Shown: positions 37,098 to 47,256 of the stretch, in pieces
How the letters are laid out: each line of letters opens with the position of its first letter
Numbering within the stretch: position 1 is the first letter of the stretch
Assembly (NCBI GenBank): GCA_947458265.1
Contig: CANGYF010000005.1
Coordinates: 229,228-293,227, forward strand
Direction: 5' to 3'
Length of the DNA stretch: 64,000 nt
Source: Betaproteobacteria bacterium
GTDB taxonomy: Bacteria; Pseudomonadota; Gammaproteobacteria; Burkholderiales; CAIKXV01
The notes under the pieces: model-generated
Seen by the model: only the letters and a program-made list of their open reading frames with translations
Told to the model about the DNA's origin: nothing
Database searches by the model: none
Translations under genes and position numbers: made by a program

Positions 37098-37688
37098 TCA
37101 ACCTCCCCGCATCACGCGGCGCGCAATGTAGCGGCCGATCCACAAACCGATCCCGAGCACCAGGACGAGTCCGATCAGGATCTGGTCATTCCAGCGCACG
37201 TCCTCCAGCAATTTCTCGAGTGCACTGCCGAACAGGTACCCTGCCCCGCCGATCACCGCGGTCCAGATGATCGCGCCGGCGATGTTGAACACCAGGAATC
37301 GCCACACTGGCACGGCGCTCGTGCCCAGCGCAACGGGCGCCGCGATGCGAAAGCCGTAGAGGAAGCGGTTCACGATGATGATCGCGATGTCGTAGCGGAC
37401 GATCCAGCCCTTGATCCGCTGCACCTTCGCCTCGACCCTCGGGAAGCGGTCGAGGAACGGTTGCCCGAACCAGATGCCGATCGCGTAGAACCCGAGGTCT
37501 CCGATGTAGGTGCCGACCACCGCCACCAGCGCGACCAGCAGCGGATCGAGCAGCCCCTGGTGCGCGGCGATCATGCCCAGCACCAGCACCGTCTCTCCCT
37601 CGAGCATGGTGCCGATGAACACGAACAGATATCCGTAATCCCGGATCAGTTCGGGCAGGTTGAGCCCGAGACTCGATAGGAAATTCAT
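37098..37688 (-). CDS. Small DedA/VTT-family membrane protein
   Basis: 196-residue membrane protein of the VTT (DedA) family, with the FVFIGTMLEGETVLVLGM segment and the VNRFLYGFRIAAPVALG segment matching the two re-entrant regions. It is shorter and more diverged than DedA at 6.4 kb. It sits between the AAA+ ATPase and the VWA protein genes, 49 bp after the former, with its stop one base before the ATG of the latter. That tight spacing suggests a functional operon and not chance neighbourhood. Confidence 0.88.
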   Translation of the reverse strand: MNFLSSLGLNLPELIRDYGYLFVFIGTMLEGETVLVLGMIAAHQGLLDPLLVALVAVVGTYIGDLGFYAIGIWFGQPFLDRFPRVEAKVQRIKGWIVRYDIAIIIVNRFLYGFRIAAPVALGTSAVPVWRFLVFNIAGAIIWTAVIGGAGYLFGSALEKLLEDVRWNDQILIGLVLVLGIGLWIGRYIARRVMRGG

Positions 37689-37736
37689 CGTCGGTGGCCG
37701 GCTCGCCCGGGTGCGCCGGGTCGGGCGCGACCGGCG

Positions 37737-38579
37737 CTACTCGAAATGCGCCCTGACGATTTCCAGCAGCGCCGCGGACAATTCGATGTCATCGGTGACC
37801 GGATTGATGAGCGCGACCTGGCAGGCCTCGATCGGGGAGAGGCCGGCGCTGATCATGTTCGCGGCATACACCAGCGCCCGCGTGGAGGTGACTTCGTCGA
37901 GTCCGTGGTCCTTCAGTGCACGCGCCTTGCGCGCCACCGACACCAGGCGCGCGGCGCTGTCGGCGTCGAGGCCGGGCACCTCGTTCACCAAAATGCGCCG
38001 CTCGGTCTCTTCTGCCGGGAAGTCGAAGTTCAGGCCGATGAACCGCTGCTTGGTCGACGGCTTCAGGTCCTTCAGCACCGTCTGGTAACCCGGGTTGTAG
38101 GAAATCACGAGCAGGAAGTCTTCATGCGCGGTGATCTCGCGGCCGATCTTCTCCAGCGACAGCCGCCGCCGGTGGTCGGTCAGCGGATGGATGATCACGG
38201 TCGAGTCGGTACGTGCCTCGACGATCTCGTCCAGGTAGCAGATCGCCCCGGCCTTCACCGCGCGGGTGAGCGGACCATCCTGCCAGACCGTCTCGCTGCC
38301 TTCGAGCAGGAAGCGTCCGACCAGGTCGGAGGAGGTCAGGTCTTCATGGCAGGACACGGTGACCAGCGGACGGTTGAGCCGCCAGGCCATGTGCTCGAGG
38401 AAGCGCGTCTTGCCGCAGCCGGTAGGGCCCTTGAGCATGACCGGCAGGCGCTTGCCGTACGCGGCTTCGAAGATCTCGACCTCACGGCCCTGCGGTTCGT
38501 AATAGGGCGCGGTGGCCGTCGGACGGGCCGGCGGGACGATGTCATGGTCGGCCGGCAGCGGCGCAATCGGATCGTTCAT
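37737..38579 (-). CDS. CbbQ/NorQ-family AAA+ ATPase
   Basis: 280-residue MoxR-class AAA+ ATPase. Walker A is GPTGCGKT (about residues 50-57), Walker B is [11 protein letters not shown], sensor 1 is in [11 protein letters not shown], and the arginine-finger region includes [14 protein letters not shown]. The C-terminal CbbQ_C-like helical tail is present. CbbQ-type hexamers act with CbbO-type VWA adaptors to remodel and activate metal- or sugar-phosphate-inhibited enzymes such as Rubisco. Here the pair is split by a membrane protein gene. Confidence 0.93.
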   Translation of the reverse strand: MNDPIAPLPADHDIVPPARPTATAPYYEPQGREVEIFEAAYGKRLPVMLKGPTGCGKTRFLEHMAWRLNRPLVTVSCHEDLTSSDLVGRFLLEGSETVWQDGPLTRAVKAGAICYLDEIVEARTDSTVIIHPLTDHRRRLSLEKIGREITAHEDFLLVISYNPGYQTVLKDLKPSTKQRFIGLNFDFPAEETERRILVNEVPGLDADSAARLVSVARKARALKDHGLDEVTSTRALVYAANMISAGLSPIEACQVALINPVTDDIELSAALLEIVRAHFE

Positions 38580-38645
38580 TCGAGGGTCTGAACCAGGAGT
38601 CGACGGGATGGAAATACCGGTGGGAGAATAGCACGTCGCCCAGTG

Positions 38646-40991
38646 CTATCCGGGCGACACCGCCGGCCGCGCAGGCCACCCCGCAGGCCCCGGCAGCGGC
38701 GCCAGCACCGGTCTGGCGCCGGGCCAGGCGGAGCCCCCGGACAGCGCTGCCGAGGGGGACTGGGCAGCACCGCGCACCTCGAAGCGGACCTCGTCGATGA
38801 TGCGCGACTGCCCGTCGACCAGTTGCAGCCGGTGGTGCCCGGGCACCGGATGCCAGGGCAGCGGGCGATCGGCCGGACCCAGCACGCGCCCGCCCAGGCG
38901 CCAGTGCAATCCCTGCGCCGTCGGCCCGGCCGACAAGAGCAGCCGCTGCCGGGACGCCGGGATATCCGGATCGATGGCGACGATGATGCCAGCGCCTGGA
39001 TACTGGATGCGCGGCGTACCGCCACGGCTCGCGCGCTGCACCCTGTCGAGTTCGGTACCGGCCATGAACCACTCCGGCTGGTCCGCCGCCGCTGCAGTCG
39101 CCTTGCCGATCGCCTCGCCGGTCGCCGCGCCGGTCGCCTGGCGCACCAGGCCAGGCGGCGCCGGCGGCGCGCGTGAAGGATCGTCCCGGTGCAGGTGATC
39201 CATCACCTCCTGCCACACTGGCGCAGCACCGGTGGTGCCAGACACATCGTGCATCGGCGAGCCGTCGAAGTTGCCGACCCACACCCCGACCGTGTAGCGG
39301 TCCGAAAAGCCGATGCACCAGTTGTCGCGCATGTCCTTGCTGGTGCCGGTCTTCACCGCGCTCCAGCCGCGCGTGGACAGGGCGCTGGCAAAGCCGAAGG
39401 TGCGCGCACCGGCGGTCCGGTCCGCGAGGACGTCGGCCACGATGAAGGCAGCCGCCGGGTCCATGACCCGGTGCACCGGCAGGGAGGCACCCTCGCCCGG
39501 CCGCATCACCAGCGGCGAGGCGACGCCACCGTTGGCCAGCGTGCGGAACGCATTGACCAGTTGCGACAGCCTGACCTCCGCCGAACCGAGCGCGAGCGAG
39601 TAGCCGTAGTAGTCGCCGCCGTGGCGCAGGTCGGCGAAGCCCAGCGCTCGCAGGCGGTCGGCGAACGGATCCGGGCCGAGCAGCATCAGCGTGCGCACTG
39701 CCGGCACGTTGAGCGAGCCTGCCAGTGCCGTGCGCAGGCTGACCCAGCCGGTGAACTGGCGGTCGTAGTTCCTCGGCACGTAGAGGCCGTTGGGCGCGAC
39801 CAGGTCCACCGGCGAGTCGTCCACCAGCGAGGCGGCGGTGAGCAGCCGCTGCTCGATCGCCATCTGGTAGAGGAAAGGCTTCAGCGTCGAGCCGGCCTGG
39901 CGCGGCGCAGCCACGCCATCGACGAAGCGCGCACTCGAGCGTTCGCCGGCATTGCCGACGTAGGCCAGCACCTCGCCGCTGCGGTTGTCGACCACCAGCA
40001 GCGCGCCGTCGCGCACGTTGCGGCCGGCGATCGCCTCGAGCTGGGCGCGCAGGGCATCGGTGGCGAAGCGCTGCAGGTCGCGGTCGATCGAGGACACCAG
40101 CGGCGGCTGGCCGCGCTGGCCATCGGCCTGCGCGAACAACAGGCGCGCCACGTGCGGCGCGAGCGCGACCGGTGGCGCGATCGACGGTGGCCCGGACAGG
40201 CGCGCGGACGCAAGAGCGTCCAGGCGATCGCACGGATCTCCACCGGCACCGGCACCGGCGCTGCGCGCGAGTCGGCAGGCCCGCGCAGCCACGCTCCCGG
40301 GCCGCGCATTCGGGCGCGCGATCAGCGCGGCGAGCAGCCAGGACTCGGCTTCGTCCAGTGCCGAAGGCGACTTGCCGAACAGTCCCTGCGCCGCAGCATC
40401 GATGCCCTGCAGTTCGCCCCGGAACGACACCCGGTTCAGGTAGGCCTCGAGCACCTGCCCGCGCTGCCAGTGCAGGCCCAGGGCCAGGGCGACAGCGGCC
40501 TGGCGCAGCTTCTGCGGGATCGTGCGGCGGCCGCGTACCGGTGCCGCGGCCGGATCGATCAGCCCGGCGAGCTGCATCGCGATCGTGCTGGCACCCCGGC
40601 TCGCGCCGGGCCGGCCGGTCGAGCTGCCCTCGCCTGCCCCCCCGCTGGCCGCACCGGGCGCCTGCAGCCTCGACTTCAGGATGCCGCCGATGGCCAGCAG
40701 GTCGACACCCGGGTGCCGGTGGAAACGGCGATCCTCGGTGGCGATCACCGCGCCGCGCAGCGCCGGCGACACCTGCGCCAGTGGCGTCCAGCCGAGCCGG
40801 CGCATGTGTTCATCGACCCGCTGCACCTGCAGCGGCGCACCGTTGCGGTCGAGCAGCCAGCGGTCGCTGGGCAGCGTGCCGGCGCGCACCTGCTCGAACG
40901 AGGGCACGATCGCCCAGGACAGAAGGTAGAGGCCAGCCAGCAGCAGCGACGCCGCATTGGCTGCCACGAGCAGCCGCCGCCGCGCCTTCAT
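38646..40991 (-). CDS. pbpC: Penicillin-binding protein 1C
   Basis: 781-residue bifunctional peptidoglycan synthase (E. coli PbpC is 770). Order: N-terminal TM helix, GT51 glycosyltransferase domain (ATEDRRFHRHPGVD with the catalytic Glu; GASTIAMQL), transpeptidase domain (Ser nucleophile in QAGSTLKPF, SLN motif, KTGTSKDMRDNW), and the C-terminal PbpC domain ending in a Pro/Ala tail. The ATG at 40991 overlaps the stop of the alpha-2-macroglobulin gene (ATGA). That pairing is the classic yfhM-pbpC arrangement: repair of cell-wall damage beside a protease trap. Confidence 0.95.
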   Translation of the reverse strand: MKARRRLLVAANAASLLLAGLYLLSWAIVPSFEQVRAGTLPSDRWLLDRNGAPLQVQRVDEHMRRLGWTPLAQVSPALRGAVIATEDRRFHRHPGVDLLAIGGILKSRLQAPGAASGGAGEGSSTGRPGASRGASTIAMQLAGLIDPAAAPVRGRRTIPQKLRQAAVALALGLHWQRGQVLEAYLNRVSFRGELQGIDAAAQGLFGKSPSALDEAESWLLAALIARPNARPGSVAARACRLARSAGAGAGGDPCDRLDALASARLSGPPSIAPPVALAPHVARLLFAQADGQRGQPPLVSSIDRDLQRFATDALRAQLEAIAGRNVRDGALLVVDNRSGEVLAYVGNAGERSSARFVDGVAAPRQAGSTLKPFLYQMAIEQRLLTAASLVDDSPVDLVAPNGLYVPRNYDRQFTGWVSLRTALAGSLNVPAVRTLMLLGPDPFADRLRALGFADLRHGGDYYGYSLALGSAEVRLSQLVNAFRTLANGGVASPLVMRPGEGASLPVHRVMDPAAAFIVADVLADRTAGARTFGFASALSTRGWSAVKTGTSKDMRDNWCIGFSDRYTVGVWVGNFDGSPMHDVSGTTGAAPVWQEVMDHLHRDDPSRAPPAPPGLVRQATGAATGEAIGKATAAAADQPEWFMAGTELDRVQRASRGGTPRIQYPGAGIIVAIDPDIPASRQRLLLSAGPTAQGLHWRLGGRVLGPADRPLPWHPVPGHHRLQLVDGQSRIIDEVRFEVRGAAQSPSAALSGGSAWPGARPVLAPLPGPAGWPARPAVSPG

Positions 40992-43900
40992 CGCACGACT
41001 TCGAACGCCGGGTTGGGGCGCTCGCCGAACACCTCGGGCGCATACATCGCCTCGACCCGGGTGGCCGGCAGTTCGAAGCGTCCCGCCTGGTTCAGGCGCA
41101 CCACGTACTCCGCTGAAAAGCCACCGCGCGGAACCTGGCGCCAGTAGCCGCGCCAGCCTTCGAACGAGCGCTCCTCGAACACCGGCACCACCTGCCCGGC
41201 GGCGCGGCCGGGCCTGCCCGACCGCGCTGCGGCCACGAGCGAAGACTGTCCACCGAGGCCGGAGCCGATGATCGTGGAGCCGGACGGCACCGGGTCGGTC
41301 AGCACCACCCAGGTCATGTCCGCCTGGGCATCGACGGTCAGCCGGACCCGCATCAGGTCGCCGACCGACCAGCGCCCGGCAACCTTCTGCTCGATCGCGC
41401 TCACTTCGCGTTCGATCCGGAAGCCCGAGTCGAGGCGCTCGCGCAGCGGCACCGCGGCACGGCTGCGCACGGTCGCCCAGGGCCGGCCGCTGCCCTCGTG
41501 GCCCAGCGTGAGCGTGCTGCCCGCCGCGTCCGGCCAGGGCAGCACGGCTTCGCGGCCGGTACCAGGCGCCGAGACCGGAGCCGACCAGTCGACCCTGGTG
41601 GGCCCTGCCGTGCCGCCGACCGACAGCGTCGTGCTGCCCGCCACCGGCTGTGCCTCGAAGCGGGTAGCGAACTTCGCCAGCGCCAGCACGCCCCAGGCGT
41701 TGGCGACCGTGGTGTCCCAGCGGCCGCGCTGCTGCCGCGCCAGTGCGCCCCGGGCCAGGCGGGCGAGGTCCTGCGCAGCGTCCTCGCCTGAAGCGCGCGG
41801 ATCGTCCAGCGCGGCGATCAGCATCCGGTTCGCATTGACGTCTCCGGACACCATCAGCCACCAGAGCTGGTCACGCTTCTCGGTGGAGAAGCCCATCACC
41901 GTACCCTGCATGGTCAGGCGCGCGCGCAGGATGCGATCGGCCTCTTCCAGCCGGCGCTCGCGCCCGGGCAGCTTCGCCGAGCGGCGCAGCAGCGACTGCC
42001 AGTCGAGCAGCGCCGAGGTCGGCCACTGCTGCGGCTCGATCGACAGCGCATCGAGCCAGCGCGGCTCGATCGCCACGCCGCTGCGCGCCAGCGCATCGAG
42101 CGCGGCGAGCTTGCGCAGCACCAGGTCGGCCGCCGGCATGTCGGACATGCGCAGCACCCGCCCCTCGACGAAGCGCGTCAGTGCAGCAGTCATCGCCTGG
42201 CGCGGCATGTCCGGGATCGGCCAGCCGGCCTCGTCCGACACCGTGAGCAGGTAGCTGGTGAGCACATCGCTGCCCTCGCGCATCGTCGGGAAGTAGCGCG
42301 CGAAGCCATCGCGGTCGAGCCAGGCTGGCAGCGCGCCCGCAAGCCGGTTCCAGGCAGCCCGGTCGCCGAGCACGATGGCGCGCGAGGCCTGCTGCTCGAG
42401 GCAGCTGTATGGATACTGCTGCATGTACTCGCGCACGCCGCGCAGGTCGCCACCGAGCGTGCGCGCGAGCGACACCTCGATCGCGCCGCGCCCGGGCAGC
42501 GCATCGGACGGCCGCTGCACCGGCAGCGCCAGCGACTCGCCCGGCGCGGCGAGTTGCACGATCGTTGCCTGCAGCGTGCGTACCGGCACGGCCGGCACGA
42601 TGCGCTGCGCCACGCGCAGCCGGTCGCCGGCGGCAGCACCGCGTTCGCCGGCCAGGATCTCCCAGGCGAGCGCCCCGGCGCCGGCCGGCACCTCGAACGC
42701 CCAGCGCACCGGCTTCGCCTCGCCAGGCGCGAGCGACAGCGCCTGCGCAGGCAGCGCCTGCGGCGGAAACGGTGCCGCGCGCGCCTGGGGCATGCCGGCG
42801 GCCGAACCCGGCCCACCGGACGCAGCCGGGCCGGGTGCCACCGTCGCCGACACCGCCACCTCTATGGCGCGCGACGACGCATTGCGTACCACCACCTCGG
42901 CATCGAAGCGGTCGCCCTCGCGCGCCAGTGCCGGCAGCGAGGACAGCAGCATCAGGTCCTGCGTCGTGCGCAGCGTGCCCGAGCCGGTGCCGAACAGCCC
43001 GGCGCCACCGGCCTCGCCCGCCGATGCGATCGCCACCACGCGGAACGCGCTCAGCGAATCGTTCAGCGGTACCTCGACCACCGCCTCGCCGTTCGCATCG
43101 AGCATCACCCGCCCGCGCCAGGCGAGCAGCGTGTCGAACAGCTCGCGCGCCGAATGCCGCCCGCCGCCGCCGCCGGGCAGCACCGCCTTCTTGCCGAAGT
43201 GGCGCCGACCGACGACATGCATCTGCGCGGTGGAGGTCTCGACCTCGATCGCGCGCCGTCCCATCATGCCCTGCAGGAGCGCCCAGGTCTCGTTCGGCGC
43301 AAGTTCGAGCAAGGCCTCGTCGACCGCAGCCAGCGCGATCTCGCTGCCCACCGGCGGAATCGAACCGTCCGCGCGCGTCACCCGGATCGCCACGCGCGCG
43401 CGCTCGCGTACCCGGTACACCTCGCGTTCCGGTCGCACCTCGACCTTCAGTTCATGCGCTCGCCAGCCGACCGCGATCTCGCCGATGCCCATGCGGAAGG
43501 CCGGCTTGCCCAGGTCTACGGTGGCCGTCGGCTGCACGTCGCCCACGCGGCCACGCACCGCCAGCACCGAGACGAACATGTTCGGCGCATGGTCCGCGGA
43601 CACCGGGACGTCGATCACCGGCGACTCGCCGGTCAACCGGCGCACGACGGCATCGACCACGCCTTCGCGCTCGTGCGTGACCAGCACCGTCGCAGAGCGG
43701 AACGGCATGCGCACCTGGAAGCGTGCGGTCTGCCCCGGCTCGTAGCGCGGTGACTCCGGCAGCACGTCCATGCGGTCGCTGTCCTGCATGCCGAACCACC
43801 AGGGCTCGCTGCCGGCGATCCAGACCTCGCGCTGGGCGACGCTCGGCCGTCCGGCCGCGTCGACCGCGCGCGCGCGCAGGACCAGGTTGCCGCTGGCCGG

Positions 43901-46900
43901 AGGCTTGCCCTCGCAGGCAATGCGCCCGGCCGCGTCGGTGCGCGCGCTGCACAGCGTGCCCAGGCGAGCGGTTTCCGTATAGCTCTCGAATGCATAGAAG
44001 CCGCCGAGCAGCCGGCGCCGGTGCGAGAAGGTCTCGCGCCGGAACACGTCCACCGTCACCGGCACCCCGGCCATCGGCTTGCCCGACGGGTCGACCACGA
44101 CCGCCTGCATCTTCACCCGGTCGCGGGTACGCGCCCAGTCGTCCGCACGCAGGCCCACCACCACGCCCGATGGCAGCCAGGATGCGCGCGCGCTCGCGGT
44201 GAGCGTCTCGCCGTTGGCATCGCGGTATTCGAGTTCGAACAGCAGGTCCTGCGGTGTCGCTGACTGCGGCAGGCCAGCCACCCGCAGCCGAGCCCCACCG
44301 GCGGCATCCAGCGTCGCCTGCTGCAGGCCGACCACCTTCAGCGCATCGTCGTCGGCGCGCATGCGCCGGCCGTCCCGGACGGCCGCCTCGGCATCCAGCT
44401 CGTCCAGCAGGTCGCCCTCCGACCGGCTGCCGATCACGCCCTCGACCACGTCGCCGTTGGCGAACACGAAGCCCTCGTAGGCCGGGAACCGCATCGAGCG
44501 CGGCGTCGCGGCGGTGCGCAGGCGCACGGCCGTGCCGGCAGCCGGTCCGCCCGACAGGTAGGACAACTGCATGTCGATCGAGGCGTCCGCCGCGGCCACC
44601 AGCGGCTGTGCCGGCGGGCGCAGCGCCGCGCGCATCGTCGGCAGGCGGAACTGCTCGACCCGGAACTCGCCGAGTTCATGCGTGCGCTCGCGCGCCTCGC
44701 CGCGCCGCCCGGCCGGCAGCCGCTGCTGCACGACGATGCGGTAGGAACCGAGCCGCGCATCCTTCGGCACCTCCCAGCTGCCAAGCGCGCTGCCGCCGCG
44801 GCCCCACTGCACCGCGACTTCGTACTTCTGCTCGCTGCCCAGGTGCTCGATGACCACGGTCGAAGCAAGCAGCCCCGGCGGCGGCAGCGCGAAGCCGTTG
44901 CGCCGGCGCTCGCGCGCGAACAGCTTCATGTGCAGGGTCTCGCCGGCGCGCAGCAGCGACCGGTCGAGCACCGCCCGCATCGACCACGGTCCCTCGCCAT
45001 CTGCGGTCGGCAGGTTGAAGCGCCAGGGCGCGATGCCCTCGTCCCAGCCGGTCAGGGTGAAGGTGAAGTCCCCGCCCCTCGATGCCATCACCATGAGTTG
45101 CCGGTCGTACTCGCTCGCACAGCCGGGCAGCCGTTCGTTCGCCGGCAATGCGGCGTCGATCCGCACCAGGCCGTCGCGGTCGCTGACGCCTTCATGGTAG
45201 GTGCGCCCGTCGCAGTCGAGCACCTGCACCCGGGCACCTTCGACCGGTTCGCCGCGATCGAGCGAGGTGACCCAGGCAAGCGACGCTTCGCGCCCGCGCT
45301 TGAAGTGGACCACCAGGTTGGTGACCAGTGCGGTCGCCGGCACGAAATAGGGGTCGCGCGACGGTGCCGGCGGCGGGAAGGTGGGCCTCGGCAGCCCCTG
45401 CGCCGCCGCCTTGTCGACCGCGTTGCGCTGGCGCTGCGCTTCCGGTGTGTCGTGCAGCGCCGCGCCGAGGCGCCGACTGGCGAACTCGACGACGTAGAAC
45501 CCCGGCCGCTGCAGCGGGATGCCGATCACCTCGAACTCGCGCGGGCCGGTGGTACGCGGCAACTGCAGTTCGCGCGCCGCCTCGACGCCGCGCAGGATCG
45601 AGCGCTGGCCCGGTCCCGCGCCATCGCCACCGCCGTATTCCCCGGCGCGCCGCATCCAGGTGACCAGCTCGCGCGGGCCTGGTGCATCCACGCGCAGGAT
45701 GCGCCCGTCGGTACCTTCGGAGCCGCCGACTGCGTCGAGGTTGCGCACGGTCACCGGCAGCAGGGCGCCGGCATTGGCTTCCACCAGACCGAAGCGCGCC
45801 GCGAAGCGGATCAGTGGCGGATCCTCGTCGGTACGCACGGTGAGCGGAAAGCTTCCGGCATTCTCGAGCAGGCGCCCGGCATCGTCGCGCAGCCGCGGCG
45901 GCAGTTCGATCGTGAACGTGGCGTTCTCGGGGAAAGGCCCCCGGAACTCCACCCATTCGACCATCGGGTCGCGCCAGCCGGAGCGCAGCCATCCGCCGAG
46001 CGCCGACCACCAGCCACGGAGTCGATCGGTGAAGCCGGTGTCGGCCGGGTCCGACGCCTCCGGCGCGCTGCCGGCGACCGCATCGGCGCCGACGCCGCCC
46101 TCGCGCGGACGCGCCTCGCCTTCCAGCAGCGGCGCGTAGCGGCGTCCGTCGGGGCCGCGCAGCGTCACCGCCTTCGCCATCGAGGCCGGGATCGGCGCGG
46201 TGAACAGCACGCGCATCGGCAGCACCGGGATGCACTGCGCCGCCTGGTTGGCCCGGGTGCAGCTGAACCGCGCGCGGAACGCCGGCCGGGTGCGGAACGC
46301 GAGCACCTGTTCGTCGGTCGTGGCAATACCCTCGGGCGTCGCGATGCCGCGGCCCCAGACCAGCCGCACGTCGCGGTCGCCGGGCAACTGGCGGCTGCAG
46401 CGCACCAGCAGCCGGCGCGAGCGCGCGTCGCTGCTGGACAGCGCCGCGTGGAATGCCTCGAACCCGTCGGCGTCGACCTCACCGATGGGCCAGGGTGCGC
46501 TGCGCGCGAGGATCGCCGCACGCAGGCGGCCGGTGACGATGCGCACCGGGATACGCTCGTTGATGCCATCGGCCGTGCAGTAGGCACCGGCAAGCACGCT
46601 GGCCGTGGTGGCCTGCGCATCGAGCGCGAGCACGAACACCTGGTCTTCACCGATCGAGTCGGCGCCCGCACTCGGTGCCACCGCGATGATCGCCGGGCCA
46701 CCGGTGGAGAAAGCGGCCTCGCGCGGTGCCTCGACCGGCGCACCGGCCAGCGAGCGCTGTCCGTCGCGCAGCGTGAAGCGGCATTGCAGCCCGCCGGGCA
46801 GCGTGCGCTCGAAGTCGTAGGCCCAGGTGCGATCGTCGATCCAGCGGCCGCGACCGGGAACCGGGCAGGAAGCGTCCATCGGATCGGCGAGCCGCGGATC

Positions 46901-47149
46901 GCCGAACGGCACCATCGGCTGCGAGAAGCGGGCCGTGAACTGGCGGACATTCTTCACCGTGCCGGAAGGAGCCGTCACTACCGAAACAGGCCCCGAAGCG
47001 ACCGCCGTGGTGGCCGCAATCGCCTGCGGCGGCGGCACCGGCCCGGTCGGGCCCTGCCCGCGGCCCGGTGCGGCCAGCATCGAGCCGGCCAGCACGGCAA
47101 GCGCCAGCCAGCCAGGCCGGAGGAATCTTCCCCGCGCCAGGAATGTCAT
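40988..47149 (-). CDS. Bacterial alpha-2-macroglobulin (YfhM/ECAM-type)
   Basis: 2053-residue periplasmic protease trap, about 400 residues longer than E. coli ECAM (1653). The thioester motif is intact as PYSCLEQQ with C1583, placed ~470 residues from the C-terminus as in ECAM. MG domains, the bait region and an A2M complement-like thioester domain precede a C-terminal receptor-like domain. The N-terminus (RPGWLALAVLAGSMLAAPGRG) is a secretion signal but has no Cys for a lipobox, unlike lipoprotein ECAM. ATG 47149 is the start that places this signal at the N-terminus. It is coupled to pbpC. Confidence 0.94.
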   Translation of the reverse strand: MTFLARGRFLRPGWLALAVLAGSMLAAPGRGQGPTGPVPPPQAIAATTAVASGPVSVVTAPSGTVKNVRQFTARFSQPMVPFGDPRLADPMDASCPVPGRGRWIDDRTWAYDFERTLPGGLQCRFTLRDGQRSLAGAPVEAPREAAFSTGGPAIIAVAPSAGADSIGEDQVFVLALDAQATTASVLAGAYCTADGINERIPVRIVTGRLRAAILARSAPWPIGEVDADGFEAFHAALSSSDARSRRLLVRCSRQLPGDRDVRLVWGRGIATPEGIATTDEQVLAFRTRPAFRARFSCTRANQAAQCIPVLPMRVLFTAPIPASMAKAVTLRGPDGRRYAPLLEGEARPREGGVGADAVAGSAPEASDPADTGFTDRLRGWWSALGGWLRSGWRDPMVEWVEFRGPFPENATFTIELPPRLRDDAGRLLENAGSFPLTVRTDEDPPLIRFAARFGLVEANAGALLPVTVRNLDAVGGSEGTDGRILRVDAPGPRELVTWMRRAGEYGGGDGAGPGQRSILRGVEAARELQLPRTTGPREFEVIGIPLQRPGFYVVEFASRRLGAALHDTPEAQRQRNAVDKAAAQGLPRPTFPPPAPSRDPYFVPATALVTNLVVHFKRGREASLAWVTSLDRGEPVEGARVQVLDCDGRTYHEGVSDRDGLVRIDAALPANERLPGCASEYDRQLMVMASRGGDFTFTLTGWDEGIAPWRFNLPTADGEGPWSMRAVLDRSLLRAGETLHMKLFARERRRNGFALPPPGLLASTVVIEHLGSEQKYEVAVQWGRGGSALGSWEVPKDARLGSYRIVVQQRLPAGRRGEARERTHELGEFRVEQFRLPTMRAALRPPAQPLVAAADASIDMQLSYLSGGPAAGTAVRLRTAATPRSMRFPAYEGFVFANGDVVEGVIGSRSEGDLLDELDAEAAVRDGRRMRADDDALKVVGLQQATLDAAGGARLRVAGLPQSATPQDLLFELEYRDANGETLTASARASWLPSGVVVGLRADDWARTRDRVKMQAVVVDPSGKPMAGVPVTVDVFRRETFSHRRRLLGGFYAFESYTETARLGTLCSARTDAAGRIACEGKPPASGNLVLRARAVDAAGRPSVAQREVWIAGSEPWWFGMQDSDRMDVLPESPRYEPGQTARFQVRMPFRSATVLVTHEREGVVDAVVRRLTGESPVIDVPVSADHAPNMFVSVLAVRGRVGDVQPTATVDLGKPAFRMGIGEIAVGWRAHELKVEVRPEREVYRVRERARVAIRVTRADGSIPPVGSEIALAAVDEALLELAPNETWALLQGMMGRRAIEVETSTAQMHVVGRRHFGKKAVLPGGGGGRHSARELFDTLLAWRGRVMLDANGEAVVEVPLNDSLSAFRVVAIASAGEAGGAGLFGTGSGTLRTTQDLMLLSSLPALAREGDRFDAEVVVRNASSRAIEVAVSATVAPGPAASGGPGSAAGMPQARAAPFPPQALPAQALSLAPGEAKPVRWAFEVPAGAGALAWEILAGERGAAAGDRLRVAQRIVPAVPVRTLQATIVQLAAPGESLALPVQRPSDALPGRGAIEVSLARTLGGDLRGVREYMQQYPYSCLEQQASRAIVLGDRAAWNRLAGALPAWLDRDGFARYFPTMREGSDVLTSYLLTVSDEAGWPIPDMPRQAMTAALTRFVEGRVLRMSDMPAADLVLRKLAALDALARSGVAIEPRWLDALSIEPQQWPTSALLDWQSLLRRSAKLPGRERRLEEADRILRARLTMQGTVMGFSTEKRDQLWWLMVSGDVNANRMLIAALDDPRASGEDAAQDLARLARGALARQQRGRWDTTVANAWGVLALAKFATRFEAQPVAGSTTLSVGGTAGPTRVDWSAPVSAPGTGREAVLPWPDAAGSTLTLGHEGSGRPWATVRSRAAVPLRERLDSGFRIEREVSAIEQKVAGRWSVGDLMRVRLTVDAQADMTWVVLTDPVPSGSTIIGSGLGGQSSLVAAARSGRPGRAAGQVVPVFEERSFEGWRGYWRQVPRGGFSAEYVVRLNQAGRFELPATRVEAMYAPEVFGERPNPAFEVVR

Positions 47150-47256
47150 CCCGCAAGCCTCATCGGAGCCGGCCGTCAATCGGATGTCCGAGTGTATCGC
47201 TCCCGTTTCGATCGCGGGGCTTGCGGCCACCGCCACCTTCTGGCTACATACCAGCG

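Noticed and set aside
34208..37270. 1020-codon open frame on the plus strand
   Set aside because: It is antisense to the CbbO-like gene, is rich in Arg/His/Gln and has no domain; open shadows are expected at this GC content.
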